Positions 25,901 through 33,744 of a DNA stretch of 64,000 nt are shown here, piece after piece. Under the pieces are notes generated by a model that was given only the letters and a program-made list of their open reading frames with translations, was not told where the DNA came from and ran no database searches. This DNA comes from CAINVV01 sp031432175. GTDB taxonomy: Bacteria > Bacteroidota > Bacteroidia > Bacteroidales > Prolixibacteraceae. The position numbers were made by a program, and so were the translations under genes. Location: the NCBI GenBank assembly GCA_964358545.1, contig CAYHQN010000002.1, positions 1 through 64,000 of the forward strand. The letters are read 5' to 3'. Within the stretch, counting starts at the first letter, position 1. Every line of letters starts with the position of its first letter.

Positions 25901-25999
25901 ATCAACGAATCGGTAGACATTGGCCTGGCAGCCGGCGGACCAGATACCAGGCAATACAAGGTAGAATTCAGTGATTGGAAAATTGAAGTTGCACAATAA
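22976..25999 (+). CDS. Large secreted right-handed beta-helix protein
   Basis: A 1007-residue protein starting at the ATG at 22976, which gives a clear signal peptide (MNTLTQTRLVFRTS then a hydrophobic core, ending TTLNAQ); an upstream in-frame ATG at 22772 would bury it and was rejected. After FYVSPTGNDSWSGTLPE comes a pectin-lyase-like right-handed beta-helix (about 50-630), with repeated Asn/Gly strands such as IFDNRIESIDNGGIYVTGS and SDCGGMSIMANNTLS. Next are two Ig-like CARDB-type repeats (about 640-800), then a C-terminal concanavalin-like beta-sandwich similar to DUF1349 (about 820-1007). This order is typical of extracellular polysaccharide-binding or -cleaving proteins. The substrate is not deducible. 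Confidence 0.85.
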   Translation: MNTLTQTRLVFRTSLLFCGLFFLFTTLNAQSRDGKLLQGEKWEKFISSEKKADFYVSPTGNDSWSGTLPEPNIQKTDGPFATIGQAQKAVKTLKSKVYFPKDVPIEKRWIGSPHPLGRGKDILVYIREGYYFLNQPLQFEPADGGERVETNLPTGAFEYHKVKDHYVTYSAFPGEHPVLSGGRPVAGWKLKKGVWSASLDADSISMFLVNGKKQTVARKPNSGYFIPTSISKKTDELYFGKGELEPWKDLTGNRVIMLLRWHTGVNSIKSIDTKSGTATLASPQEGLVIVPPRYFVENLKTLLDTAGEWYFDRKSKELSYISPKETGDPNKAATSVAKLNQLLEVKGEKGHPVRNLRFYGLTFEGVGAGNSALSFEYAHACELAEGLVRSCAGTGVSVRAGCYQTRIFDNRIESIDNGGIYVTGSVKPVWQNEVDYNKGVTSNSSGDSPKIIRETMIFRNRLSDCGGMSIMANNTLSTTISHNYITKTRGRYGIDVGDWSNQEDALDGNYTVEYNHLEDVQQDADDSGAIKTAGMVFNSVVRRNLVHKVHAGFFNDNVGFWFDNMSQGWLTEENIYYDLEQGEMKYCAAQPEDNTYRNNFKIEAPANAPEIIIDGVPNFRYSNLSIVPSGQPSGSYPAGGVIQLSAVVENTGSTGIAPVELYLDGKIYETKLFPVIKNNSRTIDFKLRIYDAGEHQLSIGSTPHQKIGVIGTKPLVVFENLKLSATRCLEGESVSLQATAKNLTPEDQKSEAVIFLDDNNFQKQSLDLKANESGNVRFDLKFPAGNHTLRIGNSAVENILVQPKILLDLSKMKIMEYGSPRSKPYAIESDGQNNRFTIAACGSDFYHAEDSYAAAYVKNIKGDFVATVKIVKFGERTHEWFRSGLFVRNDMAKSFDVQPGSKGSVLLFGTPGRAGIEYDEFANGCMHKASSQNLPEHSKTPIYLKLVRHGNSFSGFVSLDGTNWIIEKHSTDIPGINESVDIGLAAGGPDTRQYKVEFSDWKIEVAQ

Positions 26000-26014
26000 T
26001 CAGATTTGAATAAC

Positions 26015-27356
26015 ATGAGGTTAAAACGCTTTCTTCAACTTTTTGTGATTCTCTCATCACTGGCGGTAATTGCAATCATTTTGTCCAACGGTACAAAGCA
26101 AGCATTGCCAAAAAATATTGGATTTCACGAGGCAAAGTATGATCATAAAGGGTTACTGCTGCCCTGGACAAACTGGGAAGATGCCCTAAAAAGAGAGATG
26201 AACTGGTATTACAAGGCACCTATCGGGAAGTCGGGATTTCCGGTATATTTCTATTCCACATTCGTCGACTCGGCTTATATACCTTATAAAACTGATATCA
26301 TTCCATGTACCCAGCTGGGAATGGGCATTTTGTCCTACCTCAAATATTGGGAATATACCGGGAAAAAGGATAGCCTGGCATTGAAGTATGCCATGCGCAT
26401 GGCTGTTTTTCTTTCAGATTTTGCTTCTACGCCCAACTCAGGCTTATATGCCAATTTCCCACGGTCGACAGGGAACCATGAAGAGATTCCTTTGACAAAA
26501 AGCTCACAGGGGGATGCGAAATACGGAGATCAGGTAATAGAACCCGACAAGGGTGGAATTGCAGGATACGCCTTTTTGCAGTTGTACAAAAAAACCGGCA
26601 ACGTAGTCTGCGGAGAGAAGGCTTTGGCGATAGCCAGGGTTTTGGCAGAGAACATGCGCACCGGTGACAAATCCCATGCACCATGGCCTTTCCGGGTAGA
26701 TGCCGTAACCGGAAAGCACTGGGGCGAACGCAATGGCAACATGGTTTATATTCTCAGGTTGTGGGATGGGTTGGCCGAAATTGGCAGCACTGAATTTGTG
26801 GCTCCGCGTTCCAAATTGTGGCATTGGATCAAAGAGGTTCAGCTGAAAGCTCCCGGGCGGAAATCTGCCTCGCACTGGATCCAGTTTTTCGAAGACATGA
26901 CAGAAGAGGACAACCGAAACTCGTGGGCACCGCTCGAAATGGCCAGGTATCTCATCGAACAAAAGGAGAAGCTGGATCCGGATTGGAAAAACATGGCCAA
27001 AAAGTGTATCGATTTTGCCATGGACCATTTTGCCATTAAAATGCCGGGGGGAGTCACCTTGATGGGTGAACAGGATTCCGACCTTCGTCCCTGGGGAGGG
27101 GCCTGCTCCAAACTGGGCGGAGTTGCAGCGCTTTTTTATACTGCAGGCGGCGGCGAGTGCTACCGCGAAATCGCCTTNNNNNNNNNNGCGAAATCTCAAC
27201 TGGGTTACCTACTTCATCGACTCCGATGGCGGACCGGCAGCCATGTGCGACATTAAAGAGTGGCGTAAAGGATCGTGGCAGGAAGATTGCCATACCGATG
27301 TGGTGCACAATTTTATCGACGCGATGAATGCGGTTCCGGAGTTTCGAACCCAATAA
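26015..27356 (+). CDS. Secreted alpha/alpha-toroid-like protein, interrupted by an assembly gap
   Basis: Starts at ATG 26015 with an N-terminal membrane anchor or signal (FLQLFVILSSLAVIAIILS). The body resembles a six-hairpin glycosidase-like fold, with repeated helix pairs and conserved aromatic and acid residues (GKSGFPVYFYSTFVDSAYIP, APWPFRVDAVTGKHWGERNG). Ten N at 27178-27187 interrupt it. Upstream is read in one frame; after the gap the natural continuation (RNLNWVTYFIDSDGGPAAMC ... PEFRTQ) is in another frame and ends at TAA 27354-27356. The gap is of arbitrary size, so this is most likely one intact gene. It follows the beta-helix gene by 15 bases and is probably co-transcribed. Enzymatic function unknown. 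Confidence 0.7.
27178..27187. other. Assembly gap (10 N) inside a gene
   Basis: GCGAAATC occurs on both sides (27165-27172 and 27188-27195), suggesting overlapping contig ends joined with a nominal spacer. Confidence 0.9.
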
Positions 27357-27361
27357 AATAA

Positions 27362-27545
27362 TACACAGAGTTTCACAGAGAAGCACTGAGTTACACAGAG
27401 AGAGAATATAAAGAAATCAAATTGTTAATGAATTTTGAGATCCTAATTCTAATAACATTTCAAACAATAAAAACATTTTAAACCCTTCAAACAATTTTTT
27501 TTGGTACTCTGTGGTCCTCTGTGCTTCTCTGTGCAACTCTGTGTA
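27362..27545. repeat. Dispersed ACACAGAG inverted-repeat element, copy 3
   Basis: Arms of 25 bp at 27362-27386 and 27521-27545 match at 24 of 25 positions. The 134-base centre is AT-rich and unlike the other copies. Confidence 0.9.
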
Positions 27546-27574
27546 ATAGATACTTACGCGCTAAATCTGATACT

Positions 27575-27943
27575 ATGAGCTTAATCGGAAACGTGATCTG
27601 GATAATTTTTGGCGGACTAGTTGCCTTCCTGGGTTACCTGTGGGGAGGACTGATACTCTGCTGCACCATTGTCGGCATTCCATGGGGTTTGCAAGCCATA
27701 AAAATCGGTATTGCCACACTTGCCCCTTTCGGCAAAACTGTGCGTCCCAATGGTGGCTCCATCCCGGGGCTCTCCTGTTTGCTGAACCTGATCTGGCTGA
27801 TTTTTGCCGGATTGTGGATTGCGATTGCACATCTGGTATTTGGTGTTTTACTTTGCATTACAATCATAGGGATCCCGTTCGGAATTCAGCATTTCAAGCT
27901 GATGCGGTTGAGTCTTGCACCGTTTGGATATGATTTGATGTAA
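27575..27943 (+). CDS. YccF family inner-membrane protein
   Basis: A 122-residue protein beginning at ATG 27575 (MSLIGNVIWIIFGGLVAFLG); an in-frame start at 27521 lies inside the repeat element and is rejected. It consists of two similar halves, each with a hydrophobic hairpin followed by the family motif GIPWG or GIPFG and a LAPFG segment (GIATLAPFGK, LSLAPFGYDL), the duplication seen in YccF proteins. It is an integral inner-membrane protein of unknown function. It stands 32 bases before cinA. Confidence 0.9.
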   Translation: MSLIGNVIWIIFGGLVAFLGYLWGGLILCCTIVGIPWGLQAIKIGIATLAPFGKTVRPNGGSIPGLSCLLNLIWLIFAGLWIAIAHLVFGVLLCITIIGIPFGIQHFKLMRLSLAPFGYDLM

Positions 27944-27975
27944 TTGATTGATATACAATTGTAATAGATTGAAAA

Positions 27976-29217
27976 ATGAATTTAGATATAATCACCATTG
28001 GCGACGAAATCCTGATCGGTCAGATCGTTGATACCAATTCGGCCTGGATGGCGCAGAAACTGAACGATGAAGGGATCAATGTCCGGCAGATCATAAGCAT
28101 ATCAGATGATCCGGTCCACATCACCGAAACCTTCATCGAATCGGCCGGAAAAGTAGATCTAGTGCTGGTTACAGGCGGACTGGGCCCCACCAAAGACGAC
28201 AAGACCAAGGATACCATTTGTGATTTTTTTGGTACAAAACTTGTCACAAACGCTGCCGTTCTTGAAAACATTGAGGAGCTGCTCAACAAAAGGGGCATCG
28301 CGCTCAACCGCTTGAACCGCGACCAGGCCCTGGTACCTGAGGGCAGTCATGTATTTCAGAATAAGTTAGGAACAGCTCCCGGACTGCTGCTCAAAAAAGA
28401 CGGATGCTCCTTTATTTTCATGCCGGGAGTGCCTTACGAGATGAAATACCTGATGGAATTTGAAGTTTTGCCCTATTTGCGGGACAATTTTCAAACTACC
28501 ACCATCCTCCACCGGACTGTCCTGACACAAGGCCTGCCCGAATCGATGCTTGCCGAAAAGATAGGCAGCTGGGAAGATGCGCTTCCAGGATTCATCAAAC
28601 TGGCCTATCTGCCCAGTCCGCAAGGCGTCAGGCTGCGCTTGTCGGCCAGAGGACTTGAACAGCCGCTCATGGAAGCCGAAGTGGCGTCACGGATCATCGC
28701 GTTGCAGAAACTGATAGCTCCCAATATTTATGGCTACGACGACGAATCGCCGGCCGAAAGTATCGGAAATATCCTGACCGAAAAAGGGTGGACAGTCTCC
28801 ACCGCCGAAAGCTGTACCGGAGGTGCCATTGCAAGGTTGTTCACCGAGAATCCCGGCAGTTCAAACTATTTCAAAGGTTCTGTCGTAGCCTATTCCAATG
28901 AGATTAAAAAAGATATTTTGGGAGTCAAAGAAGAGCTACTCAAGCAGCATGGAGCCGTAAGCCGCGAAGTTGTTGAATCAATGGCCCTCAATGGATGCAG
29001 GGTGATGAAGACTGATTTTGCAATTGCTACATCAGGAATTGCGGGTCCGGGCGGAGGCACTGAGGAGAAACCTGTGGGTACAGTATGGATTGCTGTGGCA
29101 CACAAGGATCAGGTCGTTTCACAACTTTTCCATTTCGTCAATGACCGCGAACGGAATATCGCCAGAACCGGCCAAAATTCACTCTTTATGCTTCGAAAAT
29201 TATTAATTGCATTGTAG
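27976..29217 (+). CDS. cinA: CinA-type protein, NMN deamidase / competence-damage-inducible
   Basis: Full-length 413-residue two-domain CinA. The N-terminal molybdopterin-binding-like domain (about 1-170) starts LDIITIGDEILIGQIVDTNS and contains VLVTGGLGPTKDD. The C-terminal domain (about 255-413) is the nicotinamide-nucleotide amidase, with STAESCTGGAIARLFTE, GSVVAYSNEIKK and ATSGIAGPGG. It recycles NMN to nicotinate mononucleotide in the pyridine-nucleotide cycle; the N-terminal domain is an ADP-ribose pyrophosphatase in some homologues. Confidence 0.95.
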   Translation: MNLDIITIGDEILIGQIVDTNSAWMAQKLNDEGINVRQIISISDDPVHITETFIESAGKVDLVLVTGGLGPTKDDKTKDTICDFFGTKLVTNAAVLENIEELLNKRGIALNRLNRDQALVPEGSHVFQNKLGTAPGLLLKKDGCSFIFMPGVPYEMKYLMEFEVLPYLRDNFQTTTILHRTVLTQGLPESMLAEKIGSWEDALPGFIKLAYLPSPQGVRLRLSARGLEQPLMEAEVASRIIALQKLIAPNIYGYDDESPAESIGNILTEKGWTVSTAESCTGGAIARLFTENPGSSNYFKGSVVAYSNEIKKDILGVKEELLKQHGAVSREVVESMALNGCRVMKTDFAIATSGIAGPGGGTEEKPVGTVWIAVAHKDQVVSQLFHFVNDRERNIARTGQNSLFMLRKLLIAL

Positions 29218-29280
29218 TTCTTTGTGCCTTCCTTTGTGACCTTCGTGGTTAAAAAAAATCAACACAAAGGGCACAATGTC
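29218..29280. repeat. Inverted repeat with CTTTGTG words
   Basis: CTTTGTGCC and CCTTTGTGACC on the left face ACACAAAGGGCACAA on the right, around TGGTTAAAAAAAATC. It is a relative in style of the ACACAGAG elements, between cinA and the AsmA-like gene. Confidence 0.65.
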
Positions 29281-29326
29281 ATATTGTTTAAATATTTGGC
29301 TTGCTGTTGTTTAATGAAAAAATATC

Positions 29327-31786
29327 ATGGAAAAGAAGAAAGTATTTTTGATATCGGGTGTAGTTTTGGCCACCATAATTTTGGCCATTGTTTTAATTCC
29401 GATACTCTTCAAAGGCAAAATCGTCGCCACAGTGAAGGGGATGGCCAACCAGTCGCTGTTGGCCAGGCTGGATTTCAAAGATGCCGATGTCTCCCTTTTC
29501 AGGAGATTTCCACAGCTGGATGTTCGCCTCAATAATCTAACTATCAATGGAATCAACGAATTCGAAGGCAAGCAACTATTACAGATAGAGATCCTGTCAA
29601 CCTCGATGGCGCTCTCATCCCTCTGGAAAAGCGATGGCATTACCATTTCGGAAATTATCCTGACCAACCCTCAGTTCAATTTGCTGGTCTCCCCTGCCGG
29701 GAAAGCCAATTGGGAGATCACGAAGCCATCTTCGGCAGGTACTTCTTCGGAGACAAAGAACCCGATGAAAATTGAACTGACTAAAGTTCAGTTAATCAAT
29801 ACACTGCTCACCTACCGGGATGAAAAAGCCAAAATGTTGACCGGCTTTAAAAATGGAAATTTCGAATTGTCGGGCTTTTTGAAGGGCAGCGATACCAAAC
29901 TTAGTTTCAAAGGGGATACCGACAGCATCGCGTTCGAATATGGCGGCAAAAAACTGGTCAGCGGTATGAAAGTGAGTGGTGAAGGAGCCCTCCAGGCCAA
30001 TTTCGATCAGAGAAGCTTTCGCTTTCTTGACAACAAATTCAATATCAATAAGCTTCCTGTGAAATTGCAGGGAACTTTCGTGATGGGCGACAAGGAGGAT
30101 CAGTACGACCTTGCCTTTCAATCAACCGGTTCCACCCTGGATGAATTGATTGGATTTCTTCCGCAAAAACAGCAAACAAAGCTTAAAACATACGAAAAAG
30201 TGGGAAACCTCTCCTTCACCGGGGTAATAAAAGGCACCTATTCAGACACAACTTTCCCAGCCCTGGCGGCCGATCTGAAACTGACCGACGGCAGGTTGAA
30301 ATATCCTTCCAAGCCCAATGAGATCAGTAAAATCCAAGTGGTAGCCAGTCTCAGTAAACCGCAGGGAATTCTCGATTCGCTGAAGATCTCCGTAACCAAA
30401 TTGGAAGCACTTGTAGCCGGCCATCCCATTGTCGCAAATCTGTCGGTGAAAACGCCGGTCAGCAATCCGTTCCTGACTGGCGATGTTGTAGGTGAGATTG
30501 ATTTTGCTACGCTGCGACAGACCATTCCGATCGACTCGATGGAAATTGGGGGAATGGCACATGCCAATATCCATTTCAATGGACCCTGGTCGGCCATCGA
30601 CAAAGGTGAATACGACAATTTTCAAACCAAAGGAGCTGTTACGCTGAACGATTTCTTCTACAGCTCTCCCGCTTTCCCTGAGAGAGTTGGAATCCAGTCC
30701 GGAACATTCGCTTTCAATTCGAAAGAGGTAACCATTGCCTCCATGAAAGGGAAATTTGGCCAAAGCGACTTCACGGTAGATGGATCTTTTGCCAATTATT
30801 GGGCCTATCTTTTGAAAGACGGAACAATTTTGGGCAACATCAAGCTAAAATCTGATCTGCTTGATGTGACCCAGCTAATGAACGGCGGTACCCAAAACAA
30901 AGATACAACCCATCTCGGCGACCCATATGTGATCCCTGCCCGGATTGACCTGACCGTCCTGGCAGCCGTTGACCGGATGCTATACAGCAGGATGGAAATC
31001 AGGGGAACAACCGGAAAGCTGGTAGTCAAGGACCAAAAGCTTAATTTGGACCAACTCTCCATGAACCTTCTAAAAGGCACAATGGTCCTGTCGGGGGTTT
31101 ATGCTGCCAAAGAAAAGAGTCCGGCGGACTTCAATTTCAAAATAGACATCAAGGATTTTGATCTTCCAACTGCCTATCAATCAATGGGTATTGTCAGACA
31201 TATTTTGCCCATAGCCGGAAACAGCAAGGGTACTTTCCTGTCGGGATTGTCGCTGAGCGGAAAATTGGGGAAGGATTATGCGCCTTATTTCGAGACGCTT
31301 AACGGAACCGGACAGATTTCGATTAAAAATCTCGAACTGGTTGGGAACAACATGTTTGCCGAGATTGGCAAATACTTCAGGAAAGACCTCTTTACCAATG
31401 TTAAGGTGAACGATTTTGCCAGTAACATCGTACTGACCAACGGAGCCTTATCCATTTCACCCTTTACAACCAAGGTTGCCAACCAGGAGGTGACTGTCTC
31501 AGGGAGCCAAACGCTGGCGCTGGACCTGAATTACCAGTTCAATTTCAAAGTCAACAAAAATGATCTGGCCGCTGATGTGACCAACCTCATTGGCCTGGTA
31601 CCAGGAGCTGAAAATATTGACAAATACCCGATCAAAATCAACGTGGTTGGCAATCTTAAGAAACCGGATGTCAAGGTCGACCTCTCAGAAGCAAAGGACC
31701 TGGTAGCCAAAGAGTTTTCGAAGAAAGCGAAGTCTACTTTACAGGATGCCGTGAAGAAATTCGGATTGGAAGGGTTGTTTAAATAA
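29327..31786 (+). CDS. AsmA-like envelope protein
   Basis: An 819-residue protein with an N-terminal membrane anchor (VFLISGVVLATIILAIVLIPILF) and a long periplasmic part made of repeating beta-strands. The AsmA N-terminal signature appears as VATVKGMANQSLLARLDFKD followed by RRFPQLDVRLNNLTI, and the C-terminal AsmA_2-like domain lies at about 560-800. Members of this superfamily form elongated grooves that move lipids between inner and outer membrane; that role here is inferred from family. It ends just before a stem-loop. Confidence 0.88.
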   Translation: MEKKKVFLISGVVLATIILAIVLIPILFKGKIVATVKGMANQSLLARLDFKDADVSLFRRFPQLDVRLNNLTINGINEFEGKQLLQIEILSTSMALSSLWKSDGITISEIILTNPQFNLLVSPAGKANWEITKPSSAGTSSETKNPMKIELTKVQLINTLLTYRDEKAKMLTGFKNGNFELSGFLKGSDTKLSFKGDTDSIAFEYGGKKLVSGMKVSGEGALQANFDQRSFRFLDNKFNINKLPVKLQGTFVMGDKEDQYDLAFQSTGSTLDELIGFLPQKQQTKLKTYEKVGNLSFTGVIKGTYSDTTFPALAADLKLTDGRLKYPSKPNEISKIQVVASLSKPQGILDSLKISVTKLEALVAGHPIVANLSVKTPVSNPFLTGDVVGEIDFATLRQTIPIDSMEIGGMAHANIHFNGPWSAIDKGEYDNFQTKGAVTLNDFFYSSPAFPERVGIQSGTFAFNSKEVTIASMKGKFGQSDFTVDGSFANYWAYLLKDGTILGNIKLKSDLLDVTQLMNGGTQNKDTTHLGDPYVIPARIDLTVLAAVDRMLYSRMEIRGTTGKLVVKDQKLNLDQLSMNLLKGTMVLSGVYAAKEKSPADFNFKIDIKDFDLPTAYQSMGIVRHILPIAGNSKGTFLSGLSLSGKLGKDYAPYFETLNGTGQISIKNLELVGNNMFAEIGKYFRKDLFTNVKVNDFASNIVLTNGALSISPFTTKVANQEVTVSGSQTLALDLNYQFNFKVNKNDLAADVTNLIGLVPGAENIDKYPIKINVVGNLKKPDVKVDLSEAKDLVAKEFSKKAKSTLQDAVKKFGLEGLFK

Positions 31787-31823
31787 TCATGCATATCTAA
31801 AGTTGTATTTTAAATATGCATGA
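31787..31823. terminator. Stem-loop after the AsmA-like gene
   Basis: TCATGCATAT (31787-31796) and ATATGCATGA (31814-31823) form a perfect 10-bp stem with a 17-base loop, followed by a T-rich stretch. Confidence 0.45.
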
Positions 31824-31871
31824 ATTTTGTTGTTTTTTAGATTATTTTTATGTAATTTTAAAGTCTCATTT

Positions 31872-31879
31872 TATATTTG
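31872..31879 (+). promoter_or_regulatory. Candidate -7 box of the AAA ATPase gene
   Basis: TATATTTG matches TAnnTTTG exactly, 7 bases before the ATG at 31887, which would give a nearly leaderless mRNA. No good -33 element was found. Confidence 0.4.
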
Positions 31880-31886
31880 CATAAAA

Positions 31887-33047
31887 ATGTACATTTCTCG
31901 TGAGATTTACAATGAACTGATCGAATCCTGTAACACCTTCCCGGTAGTTACGATCACCGGACCCAGGCAGTCGGGCAAAACGACACTATTGAAAAACGTT
32001 TTTCCTGACAAGAAATACTTTTCCCTTGAAGATCCTGACACGCGACAACTTGCATTAACAGATCCCAGATCCTTTCTGAATCAATCGGATACAGGAATGA
32101 TCATTGACGAAATTCAGCGGGTGCCTGAACTCGTTTCATACATTCAAGGAATTGTTGATAATCTGCAAAAACCGGGTTACTATATTTTGTCGGGAAGTCA
32201 ACAATTCGAACTTTCACAAACTATTTCGCAATCGCTGGCCGGACGGACTGCCATCCTGCGGTTGCTGCCGTTTTCGATTCAGGAGATACTGGTAGTCTCG
32301 CCCAATTCAACTGCCGATGAATTACTCTACAAAGGATTCTATCCGCGCACTTACACACTGCCGTCAATTAGCCCAACCCGTTACTACAACAGTTACCTCG
32401 AAACTTACATTGATCGCGATCTGCGCCAGATGCTTCATGTGAAAGATTTAAGGCAGTTCGAACTGTTCGTGCGGTTGTGTGCGGGAAGGGTCGGGCAGAT
32501 TTTTGTGGCGGGCAACCTGGCTAACGACGTTGGCGTGACGGTCCCTACCATTCAATCGTGGCTTTCCATCCTGGAAGCCTCCTACATCGTCTATTTGCTC
32601 CGGCCTTTCCATGCCAATCTCAACAAACGACTGACCAAATCGCCCAAAATTTTCTTTTACGATGTGGGTTTAGCAGCATTTCTCTCCGGAATAACCGAGC
32701 CGTATCAACTATATACCAGTCCGTTAAAAGGGCCATTGTTCGAAAATATGGTTGTGATGGAAATGCTGAAAAGCAAATACAACCACTTCAGGCCTTACCA
32801 ACTTTACCATTACCGGGATTCCAACCACAATGAAGTGGATTTAATCCTCGATTACACCACGCACCTGGACGCCATTGAGATCAAATCGTCTGCGACTTTT
32901 GATACAAGCTTTTTAAAAGGACTGAACCATATCCGAAAACTTCTTCCTCAAAAGATAAGAAATACAACTGTTTGCTATTCAGGTGAAACGGAGCAAACGA
33001 TTGGTGAAAACAAACTGGTCAGTTACAAGAACGTTGCAAGAATTTAG
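31887..33047 (+). CDS. AAA_14/DUF4143 ATPase
   Basis: A 386-residue protein beginning at ATG 31887 (MYISREIYNELIESCNTFPV); an earlier in-frame start at 31827 adds a hydrophobic stretch not seen in the family. It has Walker A GPRQSGKT, Walker B MIIDEIQRVP, a sensor-like YYILSGSQQFE and the C-terminal DUF4143 domain with a PD-(D/E)XK-like EVDLILDYTTHLDAIEIKSS. These ATPases are very common in Bacteroidota and often stand alone; the role is unknown, and the nuclease-like tail suggests DNA or RNA processing. Possibly monocistronic. Confidence 0.9.
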   Translation: MYISREIYNELIESCNTFPVVTITGPRQSGKTTLLKNVFPDKKYFSLEDPDTRQLALTDPRSFLNQSDTGMIIDEIQRVPELVSYIQGIVDNLQKPGYYILSGSQQFELSQTISQSLAGRTAILRLLPFSIQEILVVSPNSTADELLYKGFYPRTYTLPSISPTRYYNSYLETYIDRDLRQMLHVKDLRQFELFVRLCAGRVGQIFVAGNLANDVGVTVPTIQSWLSILEASYIVYLLRPFHANLNKRLTKSPKIFFYDVGLAAFLSGITEPYQLYTSPLKGPLFENMVVMEMLKSKYNHFRPYQLYHYRDSNHNEVDLILDYTTHLDAIEIKSSATFDTSFLKGLNHIRKLLPQKIRNTTVCYSGETEQTIGENKLVSYKNVARI

Positions 33048-33050
33048 CGT

Positions 33051-33177
33051 CATAAATGATATATCCCGTTCATTTTCCGGATTCAGCATCAAAAACCACA
33101 ATTTGTATCACAAAAGATACCATTTACTTGCTTTTCAGTGAAATATAACCTAATTTTATCGGATAATATCATTTATG
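33051..33177. promoter_or_regulatory. Operator-like inverted repeats upstream of hipB
   Basis: CATAAATGATAT (33051-33062) and its exact complement ATATCATTTATG (33166-33177) lie 103 bases apart. Between them is GTATC ACAAAA GATAC (33105-33120), and the right arm carries a local TATCA TTTA TGATA hairpin (33167-33180). HipB proteins bind TATC/GATA-type operators, so these are candidate autoregulatory sites. The right arm overlaps the upstream in-frame ATG at 33175. Confidence 0.5.
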
Positions 33178-33198
33178 ATACAATTTCATCTTGTTAAT

Positions 33199-33411
33199 AT
33201 GACAAACGAGGAGCTTATTCAAACCATTAAAGAGAGAAAAGAGATTCTGGCTGTCAATCAGGAGTACCTGGCTGAGCTTTCCGGGGTTGGAATTGCAACC
33301 TTAAAACGGCTGGAAAGTGGCAAAGGGAATATCACTTTAAAAAATTTACAGAAAATTGCAGATGTGTTGGGTCTTGAAGTGAAACTCGAACTTAAAAAAA
33401 CCAGTAAATGA
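33199..33411 (+). CDS. hipB: HipB-like helix-turn-helix regulator/antitoxin
   Basis: A 70-residue XRE-family DNA-binding protein: helix-turn-helix with NQEYLAELSGVGIATLKRLE and GKGNITLKNLQKIADVLGLE. The start at 33199 (MTNEELIQTIKERKEIL) is chosen because the alternative ATG at 33175 lies inside the inverted-repeat operator; that start would add eight residues. It overlaps the next gene by four bases (ATGA), the first of a three-gene unit hipB, hipS, hipT. In such systems HipB represses its own promoter and helps hold the toxin. Confidence 0.85.
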   Translation: MTNEELIQTIKERKEILAVNQEYLAELSGVGIATLKRLESGKGNITLKNLQKIADVLGLEVKLELKKTSK

Positions 33412-33731
33412 GAAGCGCTGAAGTATATAGGAAAGGTATTTTAGCTGGAATACTAGCCGAAATCAACAGTCGTTCGTATGAGTTTAGTTACGATTCCATG
33501 TATTTTTCAGATAATTCAAAACCGCCAATTAGCCTGACATTGCCCAAAAATCAGTTGGTTCACACTTCTGAATATTTATTCCCCTGCTTCTACAATATGC
33601 TATCGGAAGGCACCAACAGGGAAATTCAAACGAGGCAATTGAAAATTGACAAAAACGATTTCTTCGGCCTCTTGTTGGCCACTGCCCAATACGATACCAT
33701 CGGCGCTATAACTGTGAAGCCAATTAATTAG
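33408..33731 (+). CDS. HipS-like protein (separate HipA N-subdomain)
   Basis: A 107-residue protein matching the HipA N-terminal subdomain-1: AEVYRKGILAGILAEI at the start, ISLTLPKNQLVHTSEYLFPC, and FGLLLATAQYDTIGAITVKP at the end. In classical HipA these residues are fused to the kinase; here they are encoded separately, as in the three-component HipBST system, where HipS is the antitoxin that blocks the kinase HipT. It overlaps hipB by four bases and precedes the kinase by 13 bases. Confidence 0.85.
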   Translation: MRSAEVYRKGILAGILAEINSRSYEFSYDSMYFSDNSKPPISLTLPKNQLVHTSEYLFPCFYNMLSEGTNREIQTRQLKIDKNDFFGLLLATAQYDTIGAITVKPIN

Positions 33732-33744
33732 AAACAAACCGGTT

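Noticed and set aside
26504..27199. A 231-codon minus-strand frame
   Set aside because: Antisense to the toroid-like secreted protein gene and runs into the N gap; no family features.
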